Part shown: positions 37,186-48,390 of the stretch, piece after piece
Numbering within the stretch: position 1 is the first letter of the stretch
Layout: the number at the start of each line of letters is the position of its first letter
Source of the DNA: Mytilisepta virgata
Taxonomy: Eukaryota; Mollusca; Bivalvia; Mytilida; Mytilidae
Direction of reading: 5' to 3'
Assembly (NCBI GenBank): GCA_028015205.1
Contig: CM051516.1
Span: 47,000,230 to 47,064,229 of the forward strand
Length of the DNA: 64,000 nt
Made by a program: the position numbers and the translations under genes
The notes under the pieces: model-generated
Database searches by the model: none
The model's input: only the letters and a program-made list of their open reading frames with translations
Told to the model about the DNA's origin: nothing

Positions 37186-37870
37186 TTAGCTCGCCTGACC
37201 TGAAAGGTCAAGTGAGCTTTTCTCATCACTTCGCGTCCGTCGTCCGTCTTCTCATCACTTCGCGTGAGTCGTCCGTCGTCGTCCGTTAACTTTTACAAAA
37301 ATCTTCTCCTCTGAAACTACTTTGCCAAATGTAACCAAACTTGGCCACAATCATCATTGGGGTATCTAGTTTAAAAAATGTGTCCGAACACCACGCCTGC
37401 CAATCAATATGCCGCCATGGCTAAAAATAGAACATTGGGGGTAAATACAGTTTTTGGCTTGTATCTCTGAAATTAAAGTATTTAGAGTAAATTTGACAGG
37501 GCTAAAAATGTTCATCAGGTTAAGATCTATCTGCCCTGAAAATTTCAGACGAATCAGACAACCCGTTGTTGGGTTGCTGTCCCTGAATTGGTAAATTTTA
37601 GTAAATTTTGCATTTTTTTGTTATTATCTTGGTGTAAAGGAGGTAATCCAAACACATTTAAAATAAAATGTTGTGTATGATTCGATTACCTCCCTTACAC
37701 TGCTTGTAAATTATGTATAAAGAAATATAGATTGTCTTGGGGTGATTTATAGCTGTCAATTTAATTTTAGAAGTTACTATTAATTAATATTTATTTTAGC
37801 CATATGTCATTTTCTATTTTAAGACTTTTATGATGTATTTAAATGGGTAATTAAGATTGCAAACTGCATG
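37186..37870. mobile_element. GCTCACCTGG-type repeat nested in the Harbinger-like element
   Basis: It starts AGCTCGCCTGACCTGAAAGG and has CGTCCGTCGTCCGTC near 37230. It is in the opposite orientation to the copy at 21960. The insertion point inside the Harbinger-like element means it arrived later, or that it was carried along. Confidence 0.65.
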
Positions 37871-37904
37871 AGAAATTTGAATAGGGATTATGACCATATC
37901 GTGA

Positions 37905-38100
37905 GGGAAAGATTTTTTTTTTTAAAGGGAAAGGGGGGTGAAAAAAATTTAGGGGGGGTAAATAAGAAATTGGGGGGGGGGACCATTTTTTCTCATTTTC
38001 AAATTAAAAAAGAAAATTTCTTGAAAACTTCTTCAAATATTCTTCTTTTGCAAAAAAGGGCGGGGGGTACAATAATTTTTTTTTTGGGGGGGGGGGGGTC
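37905..38100 (+). repeat. G-rich runs (possible G-quadruplex)
   Basis: Several runs of 6-12 consecutive G occur near 37931, 37951, 37971, 38060 and 38088, separated by short A/T-rich spacers. At least four runs within about 160 bases meet the general quadruplex pattern, though the longer spacers weaken it. Confidence 0.6.
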
Positions 38101-39659
38101 GATACGCAACAGCATAGAGTATTGCACAAAAGGCAAAAAATTGAATATAAATTCAAATCATATGACCAATTCTAAGTCTTTGACTACAGTTATTCTGTAT
38201 CAGAAACCTATTATGTGTCAAATATTTAATTACAATCCAAATTCAGACCTGTATCAAGCGCGAATATTGTGTCCATTTTTGCCCCAACTTTTCAGGGTTG
38301 GACCTCTGCGGTCGTATCCAACTGCGCTCAGCGAAGCAATTTATTAATGCTTTTCATTATGATTTTAACCTTATGTTACATGATTTCAAAAACCACAGTA
38401 GATACAGGTAAGCGACACAGGCTCTTGAGAGCCTCTAGTTTTTACTACCTGGTGTTGTCCTGCCTTTTTTCTGGGTTCATGCCTTTTTTCACCAAATTTT
38501 GCATCCTGCCTTTTTTCAAATTCCTTCCATGCCCCCACCCCCATAAAAATCAAATGGTTGCTCCCTAATATTAATATGCATAAACAGTTCGACAGATTTA
38601 TACTGTTTTCTGTCTTTGATACGGACAATTGTTCTCCGTAAAATGTGTATGTAATGCTTGATGGATATATGTTCAGTTTTAATTTCTAATATTTCCATAA
38701 TTCAAACCACCAAAGATTAAAATGTTTCAAAACGTTTATTGTAATTCTATCACTTAAAAACTAATGACATGACAATAAAGTATATACTACTAATAACAAT
38801 ACAAATCAAGAGTTCAAAATATAATCCAAGTCCAAATTTTTACAGTGCAGTTAAATGATAATATTATGATTCTATACTGATTTTAAATGTATAAATCACT
38901 ATTTTAATTTTTTAAATAAAATATCGTGGTTAACATCAGTTTATGTTGTATTACTGATAGGATAAACATTTATATTTAATTGGCACCACCATTATTGACA
39001 ACCAGGGTATATAACCGATTACAAGGATACTGGTATTTTAAGAAGAATCTTTAGGAAATGCAAGGAAAATGTAATATTTTTAACATTAAAAAAATGACAG
39101 TTCTATTAATTAAAAAAAATATATCATTAAAAAAAATTATAAACCAGCGCTTCAACAAAGATGTGAGATTGGAAATTTTGTTGCAGTGTTAATTGTGTGT
39201 GGGGGGGGAGTTTCAAACTCTTTTGCCAATTTATCTACTATTTGATGAGGTTAAAACATTATAAGCCAAACCATAATAGGATATACAAATGATTTTAGGG
39301 TCTAGAGAATGACTGTTTCCGAGCTTTTTTTCAATAGAAACGACCTAAGATTTGTAAAAATGTTAAGCTACAAAAACTATGTTCATCATAAATTAACAAA
39401 ATTGTCTCGTCAATAGTGCTCGAGACCGAAAACATAATAAGTGAAAACAATTGCCTAAAATGACTAAAAGGTAAAACAAAACATATGCATGAGGGAAATA
39501 TTTTCATTCCATATGCAGCTATATCGGTCATAATTATGTTAGGTAACTCTGTTTAGACTTATTAACTGGTTACCCAATATCGAGAATCTACTGGTCCCGT
39601 TCATGCTAGGCATTCATCGTACTTCGATAACTCTGTATTGATTATAGCACGTTCTCCAC

Positions 39660-41400
39660 GTCTTCACTTTAAAAAACTTTTTATTTGAAATATGTAGTAA
39701 TATTCACATGGATTATAATTTCAATATATGAAATTGTGACAATAATTAATAATATGAAATTTATCACCAATTTATACAAACTGTCAAAAGTACATAATTA
39801 CACGTGATAAATGGTAATGGTGCAAGTTTTTTTTTAATTTTTTAAGCCGCGAGAAAAGCGATTTTTTTTTTTGGTAAAATTTATTTGAGTTTTATCTGAA
39901 GAAAATTATTATGCGCAATTAACATGCTGTGTGTTTCAGGTAATTATAACTAATTAACGATTTGACATGTATATTGTACCTTGACTGTCCGGATGTTTAT
40001 TGTTCCAACCGTTAATTAAGGTACACAGGTACATTGTATGTATACAGGTAAACCGTTTGCTGACCAAAAACAGCGTGATTTCATTTTTAACGCCACATTT
40101 TTTGATAATTAATGCAACATTTTAATAAAGAGGTGTGTGTGTGTGTGTGTTTAAGGGGGGATCACAAAAAATGCAGTGATGAAATATAATTTCAAGTGTC
40201 AGATAAGTAACATTTTAATTTATTTTAAATTAATAATTTATCTTTTTGGTATTTATATATTTAACATTTGACATATTATATGAGTAATTCTATTTACTGG
40301 TATATATATTTACTTTGTTATTGCAAGGTAGAAGCTGATTAGGATGGGCGCCATCTTGAATAATAATAGTAAAAAATAACACATTTTAATAGCTAATTTT
40401 CAAATCAATTTGGAAGGGACATAATCAAAATTTACACTATTGCAATTACGATATTTCGAAAAGTTATGAAGGTTTTACTCAAACATATGATATATGAAGA
40501 CCAAAGGATGTACTTTATTATAGTAACATCCGAGACATAAAACAATATGTCTCTAGTAATATATCAGTATCTATAGTATGCATATCCCCCTTTTTATTAT
40601 ATCTTCATCACACAAACATTATATAATAAAATCCTCGATTGAAAAGAAATGATGTCTGTATGAAATGATCTATCATCTGTGTTAGTTTTAATTAATACTG
40701 GCAAAGGTGCGTTTTTTCCATAATCTATATCACCCTTGGCGAGGATAAGTTAATATGCAGTGCAATTGGAAACTATACACTTATTAATAAGTAATGTCAG
40801 CTATTTATATATATTTATATATACTTTATATTTCAAACATAAGCGTTTGTTTCGATGCAAATATGAAATTGAAAATCATTAAATGTTTGTATTTTTGCGC
40901 CTCCGGTCATCGTCGCCATCTTGAAAAATAATAACAGATTTTCCGAAAATAGCTAATTTTCAAATCAATTTGGAAGGGATATAATAAAAAATTAAACTAT
41001 TGCATTTACGATGTTTCAATAATTTATAAATGTATTAATGAGCACATAGCACCAAAATTTTTCCATCAGTTTTGGTTAAATCGCAATTTTATGTTAAAAA
41101 CAACAAAAAAGCCAATTTATCAGAGTTAGATGATTTAACAATATGGACTTAACGGGAAAATAAGACAAAATTTTCAAAAGCATTTGGAAGGGATAAGACA
41201 AAAATTTAAACGTTTCCAAATAGCATAAATATATTTCTAAATATATGAGGAAGTACTACATAGCACCAAAATTTTTTCAGCACGAACTAAAAGTAGTTTA
41301 TTTTATCGATTCCTGATCGCCTAAGTGCATTTCTATACCATTTACTTGGGCATGGTATAGGTGATGTGTGACGTCACCAAAGTCACGTGATGACTTCTAT
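39660..41400. repeat. Diverged long repeat, copy 1 (partner at 49970-51780)
   Basis: Matching blocks in the same order include ATTTCAATATATGAAATT-TGAC, a poly-T with CGCGA/CGCAA then AAGCGA, GGTAAAATTTAT, AATTTGACATGTATAT and, near the end, GTCACGTGATGAC. Within it, a block starting with GCCATCTTGAA is duplicated (40348 and 40915). No coding capacity, so it is either a long non-autonomous element or an old segmental duplication. Confidence 0.5.
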
Positions 41401-42005
41401 AGTTGGATATGTAAAGCTTTGATTCAGTGATACTGGCTGCAGAGAAGGTGATACCCTACAGGACTAAAACCTACATTCATTGCAAGTACATTAAAGTGTA
41501 TACATACGTTTATTGCAAATGGGATAAAAAAATATAAAAACAAATACAGTATACATCAATATTGATTTAATATGTAGGTATATCATTACAGCAGTAACAG
41601 CATGAACGATCATAATGTAAGTATAACTAATTCTTTTTAAATCTGTGAATTGAAAAAGGTCATTCTTATTTATCAGTTATAATAGCGAGCGCTATAGGAG
41701 CATATGGGTCATTTAGAAAAGTCCTTGTTAATGGGGCAGCCATTATGCAATCCGAAGTGAATGTATTTGTTAAAGCGAATATGGACATATTGTGCCACAT
41801 ACTATAATGCTAGAAAACGTTTCGTTCGCCGGAAACGGAAGTAAGTACCTTAAGGGAAATAACTTGCTTCAAATTATAATTTAAGAGTCAGAATCGTGAT
41901 ACCGGAAATGGTTTTCTGGAAAGGGCTATTGCTGTGCTCGCGTCATTGGCAACGCCAACAGCATATTACATTTGAATTAATCAGATTCAATTTTGTTTAC
42001 AGTTT

Positions 42006-42260
42006 TAGAATAGAGAATGTAAACGGGGAATATGTCAAAGAGACAACAACCCGTCCAAAGAGCAGAAAACATCCCAAGGCTACCAATGGTTCTTCAAAGC
42101 AGCGAGACAATCCCGCACCCAGAGGCGGGCTTCAGCTGGCCCCTAAACAATAGTGTATACTAGTTCAGCAAAATCGACGGCACACTTAAACTCCGAAACA
42201 TAAAAATGAACCAAAATGTAAAAAACACACAAGACTAACAAAGGCTAGAGGTTCCTGACA
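42006..42260 (+). repeat. Interspersed repeat family Y
   Basis: It contains AGAATAGAGAATGTAAACGG, then GTCAAAGAGACAACAACCCG, then GCCCCTAAACAATAGTG-type text. It matches 21090-21165 in reverse. This sequence is what I most associate with mytilid genomes. The open frame 41896-42153 runs into it. Confidence 0.7.
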
Positions 42261-44076
42261 GTTTGTTTTCTATTCAAACTGTTATTAATTCAGCTGGCAC
42301 ATTACTACCCATTAAGTATATAAGACTGAAACAGAAAAAACCGAAATGTTTTGTCAGGTATATAGCAATACATCTGATAAGGAAATGAAATCAGTGAATG
42401 TGTCAAATGATGTAAAAAAAATACAATTCGTGTCATTTTAAAACTTTTAATTTTTTTTATATGAAAAAAGCACTTCTTTATCCGTATTTATTTACTATCA
42501 TTATGATTAATTATAAAAATGACAAAATATTACATTAATTATGCAATATAAACACAGACACGTGTGATAAATGTGTATTTCTTGATTAAGAAAGTTCATC
42601 AAACTTTTATAACATTGTAAGCAAGATATCAAATTGGCCTGAGCAAACAATGATTTGAAATACATCACCCATGTACCAATTTCTCTTCTCGTCATCATTG
42701 TGTTGAATAGAAAATTAGGACAATAGATGTAAATATATAGATATTTGAAAAAAATTCTCATATTGCATAAAAACAACCAATAACAATGTAAGTTTAAACT
42801 TAATATAAAGACAAAACACTTTTTTAACGTTTTAAAAGTTGGGTTTTTTATAACATGAAAAAGTATATTTTCGGCTTCGAGAATACCTGATGAGTCGTAC
42901 ATTGACGAAGGAGGCATAACATGGGCATTAAAACTACAATCGGATAATCCTCGGCTATTTCCGCCTATCGATTTTTGTCGGAAATGGCCGAGTGATGTTC
43001 CGATTGATCGAAACTGTTACCATACAATATTTAGGATTACAAATGAGAGTGTACCTCTGATGATGAACTCCCAGTGGGTATTACTAGCTCAGTTGCTAGG
43101 TTTTCAATAATGGCTTCAAATGATACATTGAAATGTACTGTTATTACAACTTTTAATTGCGAAAAAAACTCAGCATATACCTCGTACTTCTCACTGTCCT
43201 TAGATGGCTTCTGCTTTACCCGCTTTGTTGTTTTAGCATTTTCTCTTATTCTTTAGTTCTTCATGTGGTATCTGATCAGTTGAAAAAATATTTGATAAGC
43301 CACGTATGACTGGTAGTTGTCGATCGCTGATTCTTCGATGAAATTCCCTTTTGGTTTTCTCGATGTTTTTCGACGATTATATAGCAACTTAATCATCTAA
43401 AGTTCATGTCTGTTGTATTCTGTGCGAAAAAAAGATGCCCCGTAACGACAATTACAAAAGGAAAAAAATCAGGCTACTTGATCGATCAATGTGGATCATC
43501 AAGGAGTCCACCAACATGTAACGTATTGATATGCTGCGTCATACGGAAAACGTGTGAGAGTCAATGGGGTTCATGGTAAATTATAAATCATACAGCTAAT
43601 TCAAAAGTGTTAAAATTGAAAAAATATAATCTTCGCTAGCCGTTGACTGTACAAACTTTAAAAATGCTAAATATTTACTATCTCGACTGTAGAAATACGA
43701 TGATCAACTGCTTGCAAAATAAGATTCTATATGAATATGTCATAAAATATTTTGACCTGTTATTTCGGCTTTGAGCACAACCGTAATGAATACTCTTACT
43801 GTAAACATATTTTATTAATTAATTCAATAAAACATACAATAATTAAATGCAAGTAATATACAATACAATTGAATAATCAATATAGGATTCGGAAACAAGT
43901 TTTTGGCTTATATAAATCCGTATCCTACGAAAAATAATTTTCATAGTTAATTTTCTCATACTCAAAAGATTATGTATTATGAATCAATACATTAAATTTT
44001 TTTAAAGAAGTGATGAAAATTTAATTTTGATAGATAACATGCACTGAAATGTTGATGAATAATGATGAGTATTTGT

Positions 44077-47000
44077 TTACTGTCTAGCAAATCGTTTGCT
44101 ACTCAAAATATATGACTGAACTGCCAAGAAAAGTTCTATATTTTGTTCATCGCTGAAATGATGAGACCCGAAGAGAAGAATCCTATTGTCAAATCTAGGA
44201 CTATTTATAATATATTCAATATGCTGCTGACGCTGGAGGTCAAAACGCGGACAGTGAAGGAGATAGTGATCAACAGATTCGATAGCACCACACTGGCAAA
44301 GGGGGGAGTTAACAATATTTTTTATAAAGAGGTGCTGATTGAGAGAGCTGCACTGCATCCTAAGTCTTGCATGAAAAATTTGACCTTGGCGCTTACCGAC
44401 ATAGTAAAAGGGGGGCGTTCTTAGACTAGTGTTTTGCGATTGTAAAGTAGTTTTAAAGATTCCTAGAGACGTACTTGATTTTGTATTTTCTGGTAATAGG
44501 TTCCATGATCGCACTGTCGCTGGAAGGAAATAATTGGAGTATAATGCGGTTCTGGCTATGATGGGTGGTATAACGGATGGATTTCTCGTATTATAATTAT
44601 GAATATTTCTGTTTGTCTCGGGAACTAGGTCAGATAAATATGCTGGTACGGTTTTATTTTTCATTTTATAGAAGTAAAATAGTCTATGTTTTTCCCGTCG
44701 GTCCTTAAGTTTTTCCCACCCAGTCTCAGTGTATAAGTTACTCAAGGAGACCAACCTTGTGCCTCCGGTCACAATCCTGGCGGCTTCTATTTGAACCTTC
44801 TCAATTTTATTTATTAATAAGTTAATGTTATTGTCCCACACTACATCGGCATATTCCAATATTGGTCTAACATATGTGAGATAAATTGTCTCAAGTGTCT
44901 GTCTGTCAAGAATAAATTTAAATTTACGTAATACATTTAAACGCCTGTAGGCCTTTTCAGTAATCAAATCAATATGTTTGTGCCACGTACCATCATTGGA
45001 TATATAAACTCCAAGATGCTTATGACAGGAAACCTCAGAAACCAAATTATTATTCATATATAAGTTTGGATGATATGGTTTATGAAGTTTCCTCGAGATA
45101 GTCATGGTCTCAGTTTTTTGAGGATTAAAAGAAACCAACCACTCAGAAGACCATTTGTGAATTTTAGAAATATCACTATTCAAGACGTTTGCCGATTCCA
45201 GTGGATCATCTATTATGAGATACAAGCTTGTATCATCAGCAAACAATTTGATAGTTGAATTAACGTCCAAGACTGTATCATTTATAAAAATGATAAATAA
45301 TAGAGGTCCCAGGATTGAGCCTTGTGGCACACCAGCTAATACAGACCCCCAATTAGAGCATACATTATTAATAACTACCCGTTGTTTTCTATTTGATAAG
45401 TAGTTTTGAATCCATGCCAAAACAAAGTCCCTAATTCCCATGGCATATAATTTACGTAATAATCCCCGATGCCAAACTCTGTCAAAAGCTTTACTAATAT
45501 CACAAAATATTACCCTAATTTCTTTCCCTTCATCCAAGGCCCTCCCAAAGTCGTTGGAAATACTCAATAATTGGTTAATCGCGGAGTCTCCTCGCGTAAA
45601 TCCTGATTGGTTTGGTGTGACTATTTTTTCGGCCAACAGATAATTATGAATGTATTTATATACACATCTTTCCATAACCTTTCCTAGTATACTGATTAGG
45701 GAGATCGGACGATAGTTTTTATAATCGTTAGGAGAGTCCTTTTTAAAGACAGGAGTAACATTGGCACATTTCCAGTCGTCTGGATATTTACCCTGTGTCA
45801 ATGATAAATTAAAAAGTCTACATAATGGGTATTTTAATATCATAGAGGCTTCCTTAAGTAGTCTAGGGCTTAGACAGTCAGGTCCAGATGCTTTGGTTAC
45901 ATCTAGCGTATTTAGAATATCTTCAACGTCTTTTTCAGTAATAACTATATTTCGAAGTCCGTCAGTCAGTCGGTCAGGAATATCCGGTAATGGAGTGCTT
46001 GAATCATCAAGAACAGATTGACCACAGAAATAGTTGTTAAATATCTCCGCTTTCTGTTTATTATCACATATCAAATCGTCTTCAAATTGTAAGGGGGGAA
46101 TCACACGATTGTCGTTGGAGTCACAATTCATCAAGCTTTTAATTAATTTCCAATATTGTCTCCCACCACGTGTTTCTGAGGTAATTTTGTCAGACAATTT
46201 GGAGAAATATTCGCTTTTGGAGTTAACAACCAATTTATTACATATATTTCTAATTTTTCTAAACTTGGTCCAGTCAAACGCAGAGTTAGTTCGCTTAGCC
46301 TTAGTATGCAGTCGGTTCTTTTTGCGAATATTTCGCTTAATTATATTTGTCAACCATGGGGGGTCATTTTTCCGTACTGTTATAATACGATTAGGAACAT
46401 GTTTGTGAGCTATAATTTTTATTTTTTCTGTTATAGTACGGGTCAGCACATCGACGTCATTTGTTTCAAAAATGGTATTCCAGTCAACAAGAGATAGTTC
46501 GTGTCTGAAAGAATCGTAATCACCTTGATCATACATAAAAACTTTGCGCTTAAATACGGGTCTATTCATACAAGGTTGATCAAGTACACCAAAGATAGGT
46601 AAATGATATCGTACTCGGTCAAGTAGAGGGGCTCCAACATCAGAGTATAGGATATTTGATGGATTGTTGACAAGAATAAGGTCAAGTAACGACGCACTAT
46701 ATTCAGTGATATTAGTAGGGTCAGATATAAGTTGTTGTAAACCAAATTGTGCTTTTAGTTGACCAATTCTGTCGTTAGAATTATTTGCCATCTGGTTTAC
46801 ATTAAAATCACCAGTAATTATTAGGTCAAGATTACATGATGAAGCAAGATCAATAGATTGTTCTATCTCGTCCCAAACATGTTCTGTACTATTTGGGGGG
46901 ACATAAAAAGTTCCATATAAATATTTCTTGGTTTTGAACCGGATTTCAAGCCAGATACATTCTGTGTTACCAACTTGAAGGTCAGATCTCAAACGACAAT

Positions 47001-47733
47001 TTATATTATCTTTAACATAAACTATCACACCACGATCTTTACGGAAAGGAGTCTTAAAGCCCGATAATATTAAATCATCGTTTTCTACTCGATGTGTAAG
47101 CCAGCTTTCGGTAAATGACAAAATATCATGACTTAAATATTCGGCTGAAATTAACTCAAGTTTCGGAATTATACTCTGAACATTCAGGTGCATGAATGAA
47201 ATCGCGTTCCTAATAATATTAGTTATGTTACTAGTATCAGTAGCACTACTAACAGACGATGACGACGGTGAATCGGACGACGATGACGACGCTGAATCGG
47301 ACGACGATGACGACGCTGAATCGGACGACGATGACGAAAACGGGCCAGGGTTGGGTTCTATTCCAGAGATCAATAATAATATACAGATCACATACAATAG
47401 ATAAGCTAAAAAGTGATTTGAACCATTTTGAATTAGAAAACTACATTCAGAACTATCCACACCACTTTTTACGGTATATGTAAATACACAATTACAGATT
47501 TGAAATAAGAAAAATAATTCTACTATAACCGGAAGTGCATGTATGCCGCATTTTGCAAAAAGGAAAATACAAATCATATCTAAAAGCGATAGTCTCTTAC
47601 GCGTCTTGACAGTTACTGCTGCAGAATAAAATCGGCCTATTCTCTCCCTCATGCTAATAACGTCACTACTCATTAACTTAAGTAACGCCTGATGTATGCA
47701 CGATATTTTCATGAGGGAGATTGACCAGATCAT
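44077..47733 (-). CDS. LINE polyprotein: 2A-like peptide, endonuclease, reverse transcriptase
   Basis: This is one uninterrupted ORF of 1218 codons. Residues 1-122 are hydrophobic with two membrane-like stretches (about 50-85 and 105-122). They end in LLLISGIEPNPGP at 119-131, which resembles a ribosome-skipping 2A peptide; canonical 2A has D-(V/I)-E-x-NPGP, and here the Asp is Gly. A Ser/Asp tract follows at about 133-160, coded by a 24-bp tandem repeat. The endonuclease runs from about 180 (HLNVQS, TESW, GDFN at 308-311, then RYHLPI at 375-380). The family's S-D-H reads R-Y-H, so Tyr376 replaces the catalytic Asp. RT follows from about 675 (NYRPISLISILGK) through AGVPQGSILGP at 800 to FADD at 831-834. 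The C-terminus has CQCGAIESVDHYLLHC. The ORF is intact, but the endonuclease may be dead. Confidence 0.85.
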   Translation of the reverse strand: MIWSISLMKISCIHQALLKLMSSDVISMRERIGRFYSAAVTVKTRKRLSLLDMICIFLFAKCGIHALPVIVELFFLFQICNCVFTYTVKSGVDSSECSFLIQNGSNHFLAYLLYVICILLLISGIEPNPGPFSSSSSDSASSSSSDSASSSSSDSPSSSSVSSATDTSNITNIIRNAISFMHLNVQSIIPKLELISAEYLSHDILSFTESWLTHRVENDDLILSGFKTPFRKDRGVIVYVKDNINCRLRSDLQVGNTECIWLEIRFKTKKYLYGTFYVPPNSTEHVWDEIEQSIDLASSCNLDLIITGDFNVNQMANNSNDRIGQLKAQFGLQQLISDPTNITEYSASLLDLILVNNPSNILYSDVGAPLLDRVRYHLPIFGVLDQPCMNRPVFKRKVFMYDQGDYDSFRHELSLVDWNTIFETNDVDVLTRTITEKIKIIAHKHVPNRIITVRKNDPPWLTNIIKRNIRKKNRLHTKAKRTNSAFDWTKFRKIRNICNKLVVNSKSEYFSKLSDKITSETRGGRQYWKLIKSLMNCDSNDNRVIPPLQFEDDLICDNKQKAEIFNNYFCGQSVLDDSSTPLPDIPDRLTDGLRNIVITEKDVEDILNTLDVTKASGPDCLSPRLLKEASMILKYPLCRLFNLSLTQGKYPDDWKCANVTPVFKKDSPNDYKNYRPISLISILGKVMERCVYKYIHNYLLAEKIVTPNQSGFTRGDSAINQLLSISNDFGRALDEGKEIRVIFCDISKAFDRVWHRGLLRKLYAMGIRDFVLAWIQNYLSNRKQRVVINNVCSNWGSVLAGVPQGSILGPLLFIIFINDTVLDVNSTIKLFADDTSLYLIIDDPLESANVLNSDISKIHKWSSEWLVSFNPQKTETMTISRKLHKPYHPNLYMNNNLVSEVSCHKHLGVYISNDGTWHKHIDLITEKAYRRLNVLRKFKFILDRQTLETIYLTYVRPILEYADVVWDNNINLLINKIEKVQIEAARIVTGGTRLVSLSNLYTETGWEKLKDRREKHRLFYFYKMKNKTVPAYLSDLVPETNRNIHNYNTRNPSVIPPIIARTALYSNYFLPATVRSWNLLPENTKSSTSLGIFKTTLQSQNTSLRTPPFYYVGKRQGQIFHARLRMQCSSLNQHLFIKNIVNSPLCQCGAIESVDHYLLHCPRFDLQRQQHIEYIINSPRFDNRILLFGSHHFSDEQNIELFLAVQSYILSSKRFARQ
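47260..47335 (-). repeat. 24-bp minisatellite coding the Ser tract of the LINE
   Basis: Three units of GACGACGATGACGACG(C/A)(T/A) plus GAATCG on the plus strand give SSSSSDSA-type repeats on the minus strand. It is in frame, so length changes would keep the ORF open. Confidence 0.85.
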
Positions 47734-48181
47734 AGCTCATCGCTTTCATCATTAAACCTTTTTGATCAGTGCAGTTCATGTTATCATACAATTTAAAAGA
47801 AAACATAAGATTAACAAAAAGAAAAAAGTGTATCTCAACGTAATGGAGATAAAAATATGTTATAATATAGTTAGAATTAAAATTAAGGGATACTGGATAT
47901 ATGATTTGTTAATCATTTTAAACTTTGTAAGAAAACTGATTAATTTATTTTATAATGATCATGCTCAAACTGCTGGTGAGTATTTGTCTATTGCTAAGTA
48001 TACAAATTAAATATTAATTAACTTGGATATTGGATTATGTAAATGCTACAAAACTACATACAAGCGTATACAAACCCATTTTTACATATATATACATTGA
48101 GGAAGAAAGGTTTCATTAAAAAAACAAAACAAAAACCGTGAATCCGAAGTGCTATTTGCATGATTTGTGTGATTTGAGAGA

Positions 48182-48231
48182 TTGTATAGCTACTGCAACA
48201 TTGACCCAGGGTATGTGCAGCAGCTATACAA
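48182..48231 (+). repeat. Hairpin 1 of a pair (16-bp stem, 18-nt loop)
   Basis: The arms are TTGTATAGCTACTGCA (48182-48197) and TGCAGCAGCTATACAA (48216-48231); 15 of 16 positions pair, with one A-C mismatch. The 18-nt loop contains CATTGACC. Confidence 0.85.
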
Positions 48232-48340
48232 GTTCATGATAACACTAAGAACATGAAGAAACCGCTATACTTTTATACTTTAGTCAGTGAATAAAAATGA
48301 TATTTTGTCATTTTTAGATAAATATATTAATATAATGAAG

Positions 48341-48390
48341 TTGTAGAGTCGCTGCATCATTGACCTGTGGTGTGTGCAGCGACTATACAA
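48341..48390 (+). repeat. Hairpin 2 of a pair (16-bp stem, 18-nt loop)
   Basis: The arms are TTGTAGAGTCGCTGCA (48341-48356) and TGCAGCGACTATACAA (48375-48390); 15 of 16 pair, with one G-A mismatch. The loop also has 18 nt and CATTGACC. Relative to hairpin 1, two adjacent stem pairs change C-G to T-A and T-A to C-G, which keeps the pairing. Both are followed by a (C)(A/G)T(G/C)ATAACA motif. Confidence 0.85.

Larger units (their letters stand above)
37097..38565. mobile_element. PIF/Harbinger-like non-autonomous element (nested)
   Basis: The left end GGGAGCAACCATTTGATTTT and the right end, its reverse complement, form terminal inverted repeats of about 40 bp (they include the G-rich run and CATGGAAG). 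Both ends are flanked by TAA (37094-37096 and 38566-38568), the TWA target duplication of PIF/Harbinger transposons. The 1469-bp body contains an inverted GCTCACCTGG-type repeat and G-rich runs. There is no transposase, so it needed one in trans. A 290-bp relative is at 58080-58369. Confidence 0.85.
38566..43780. other. No supported gene; repeats and a decayed coding-like patch
   Basis: AT-rich. It contains a (GT)n microsatellite at about 40132-40151, the diverged repeat pair listed at 39660-41400, and repeat Y at 42006-42260. On the minus strand at 43030-43390 two overlapping frames, one ending near 43255 and one starting there, read like one sequence split by a frameshift (HEELKNK then RENAKTTKRVKQKPS), but no family was recognised. 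Confidence 0.35.
43781..47755 (-). mobile_element. Near-complete LINE of the CR1/L2/Crack group
   Basis: The body is one intact minus-strand ORF (44077-47733) with about 20 bp of 5' sequence and a candidate AT-rich 3' tail down to about 43780. The outer limits are guesses, because no target-site duplication was found. The clade assignment rests on RT motifs and on the single long ORF. Confidence 0.8.

Noticed and set aside
37868..38347. 159-codon frame across the G-rich element
   Set aside because: Composition (Gly/Lys runs) reflects homopolymers inside a transposable element.
44143..46497. Several plus-strand frames inside the LINE
   Set aside because: They are shadows of the intact minus-strand LINE ORF.
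47192..47483. Plus-strand Asp/Glu-rich frames
   Set aside because: Complement of the minisatellite that encodes the Ser tract.
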